Virus record (IMG/VR): IMGVR_UViG_3300044655_002353
Coordinates: 1 to 64,000 of that record
Source: a virus
Reading direction: 5' to 3' (one strand)
DNA: 64,000 bases
Shown here: positions 63,689-64,000 of the stretch, piece by piece
Layout: every line of letters begins with the position of its first letter
How positions within the stretch are numbered: position 1 is the stretch's first letter
Made by a program: the position numbers and the translations under genes
Notes under the pieces: model-generated
Databases searched by the model: none
What the model was told of the DNA's origin: nothing
Seen by the model: the letters and a program-made list of their open reading frames with translations, nothing else

Positions 63689-64000
63689 ATGACTTATCAA
63701 ATAAAACATGCTGATACTTCGGTCGCAGATATACCTCTTGCGCCGCTTACTACAGATGATACTTCAACTTCATTGACCTTTGTTGGTCGTGGAGTTCCAA
63801 ATCATGGGCAAATACATCAAACAAATTTTTTGAAAATACTTGAAAACTTTGCTTCTGATACTGCGCCTCTTCATCCTGTTTACGGACAACAATGGTACAG
63901 TAAGACGCTAAAACAACTGAAAGTCTGGGATGGGACAGCTTGGATACTTTCACAGTCTTGCGCATGTCAGGTTGGTCCAACTGCTCCAACTTTTATCGCA
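63689..64000 (+). CDS. Fibre-like virion protein, 5' part (runs off window)
   Basis: The frame from the ATG at 63689 stays open to the end of the window (104 codons). FVGRGVPNHGQIHQTNFLKILENFAS, then HPVYGQQWYSKTLKQLKVWDGTAW, is the pattern of phage fibre and display proteins; the GQQWY...KVWDGTAW unit is the same kind found twice in the N-terminal part of the gp13-like protein. Probably a long tail fibre or appendage protein. Confidence 0.65.
   Translation, partial: MTYQIKHADTSVADIPLAPLTTDDTSTSLTFVGRGVPNHGQIHQTNFLKILENFASDTAPLHPVYGQQWYSKTLKQLKVWDGTAWILSQSCACQVGPTAPTFIA

Overview
The window is a stretch of a large, T4-like tailed phage genome (contractile tail, AT-rich, dense short genes, a tRNA cluster). 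The T4-type virion set can be recognised by sequence: tail sheath (gp18-like, 25081-27045), tail sheath stabiliser (gp15-like, 28453-29205), neck protein (gp13-like, 35836-37350), tail tube (gp19-like, 48300-48893), a second tube-fold protein (49035-50303), head completion protein (gp4-like, 50308-50883), small and large terminase (gp16/gp17-like, 50849-51322 and 61302-62861). Sheath, gp15, a probable neck protein and gp13 lie on the minus strand; nearly everything else is on the plus strand. The host is Gram-negative: the phage carries several lipobox lipoproteins, a Braun/OprI-type lipoprotein, an L,D-transpeptidase-like protein and a protein with a PEP-CTERM-like sorting tail of a form I associate with gammaproteobacteria, including methanotrophs. 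Naming the host more closely would be inference.

Layout. 1-4519: small accessory genes, ending with a convincing aspartate 1-decarboxylase (panD). 4511-13523: twelve good tRNA genes, two odd tRNA-like loci and a tRNA remnant, interleaved with small genes, a homing-endonuclease-like gene antisense to a tRNA, a GIY-YIG-like protein, a possible toxin-antitoxin pair, two candidate structured RNAs and a cyclic-phosphate receiver-like protein. 13074-25042: envelope and metabolic cargo (Lpp-like lipoprotein, 727-residue di-haem cytochrome c peroxidase-like protein, FeoA, MazG-like pyrophosphohydrolase, HAD-like protein, two zinc metallopeptidases) plus many small unknowns. 25081-37350: virion genes on the minus strand alternating with plus-strand secreted or lipoprotein genes. 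37453-61256: the outstanding region, two tandem arrays (13 and 14 genes) of one paralogous family, broken by tube, gp4-like and small terminase genes; two further members sit at 27604 and 35141. 61302-64000: large terminase, a repeat-bearing intergenic region and the start of a fibre-like gene.

The array family (29 genes, roughly 20 kb) is the best candidate for an undescribed system. Almost every member starts with a short amphipathic leader such as MQSFKQYLxE or MKIKELFE, resembling the capsid-targeting leader of T4 internal proteins that the prohead protease removes after [LI]-x-E. Every member ends with IxCQRELIExDLDEYAE[FL] or a close variant. The middle is either leucine-rich-repeat-like or one of several unrelated alpha/beta-looking domains. 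In 13 of 25 junctions the codons for the C-terminal EYAEF are read in another frame as the start of the next gene (MQSFK). I infer an arsenal of capsid-packaged, probably injected, internal proteins.

Regulation is legible. Sigma-70-like promoters (TTTACA, 16 bp, TATAAT) share a CATATTC box 5 nt downstream of the -10 in seven copies, several with an upstream TGATAACnnGTTATCA palindrome. A second class carries TCTAACAAA. Virion and array genes are preceded instead by NATAAATA boxes like the T4 late promoter.
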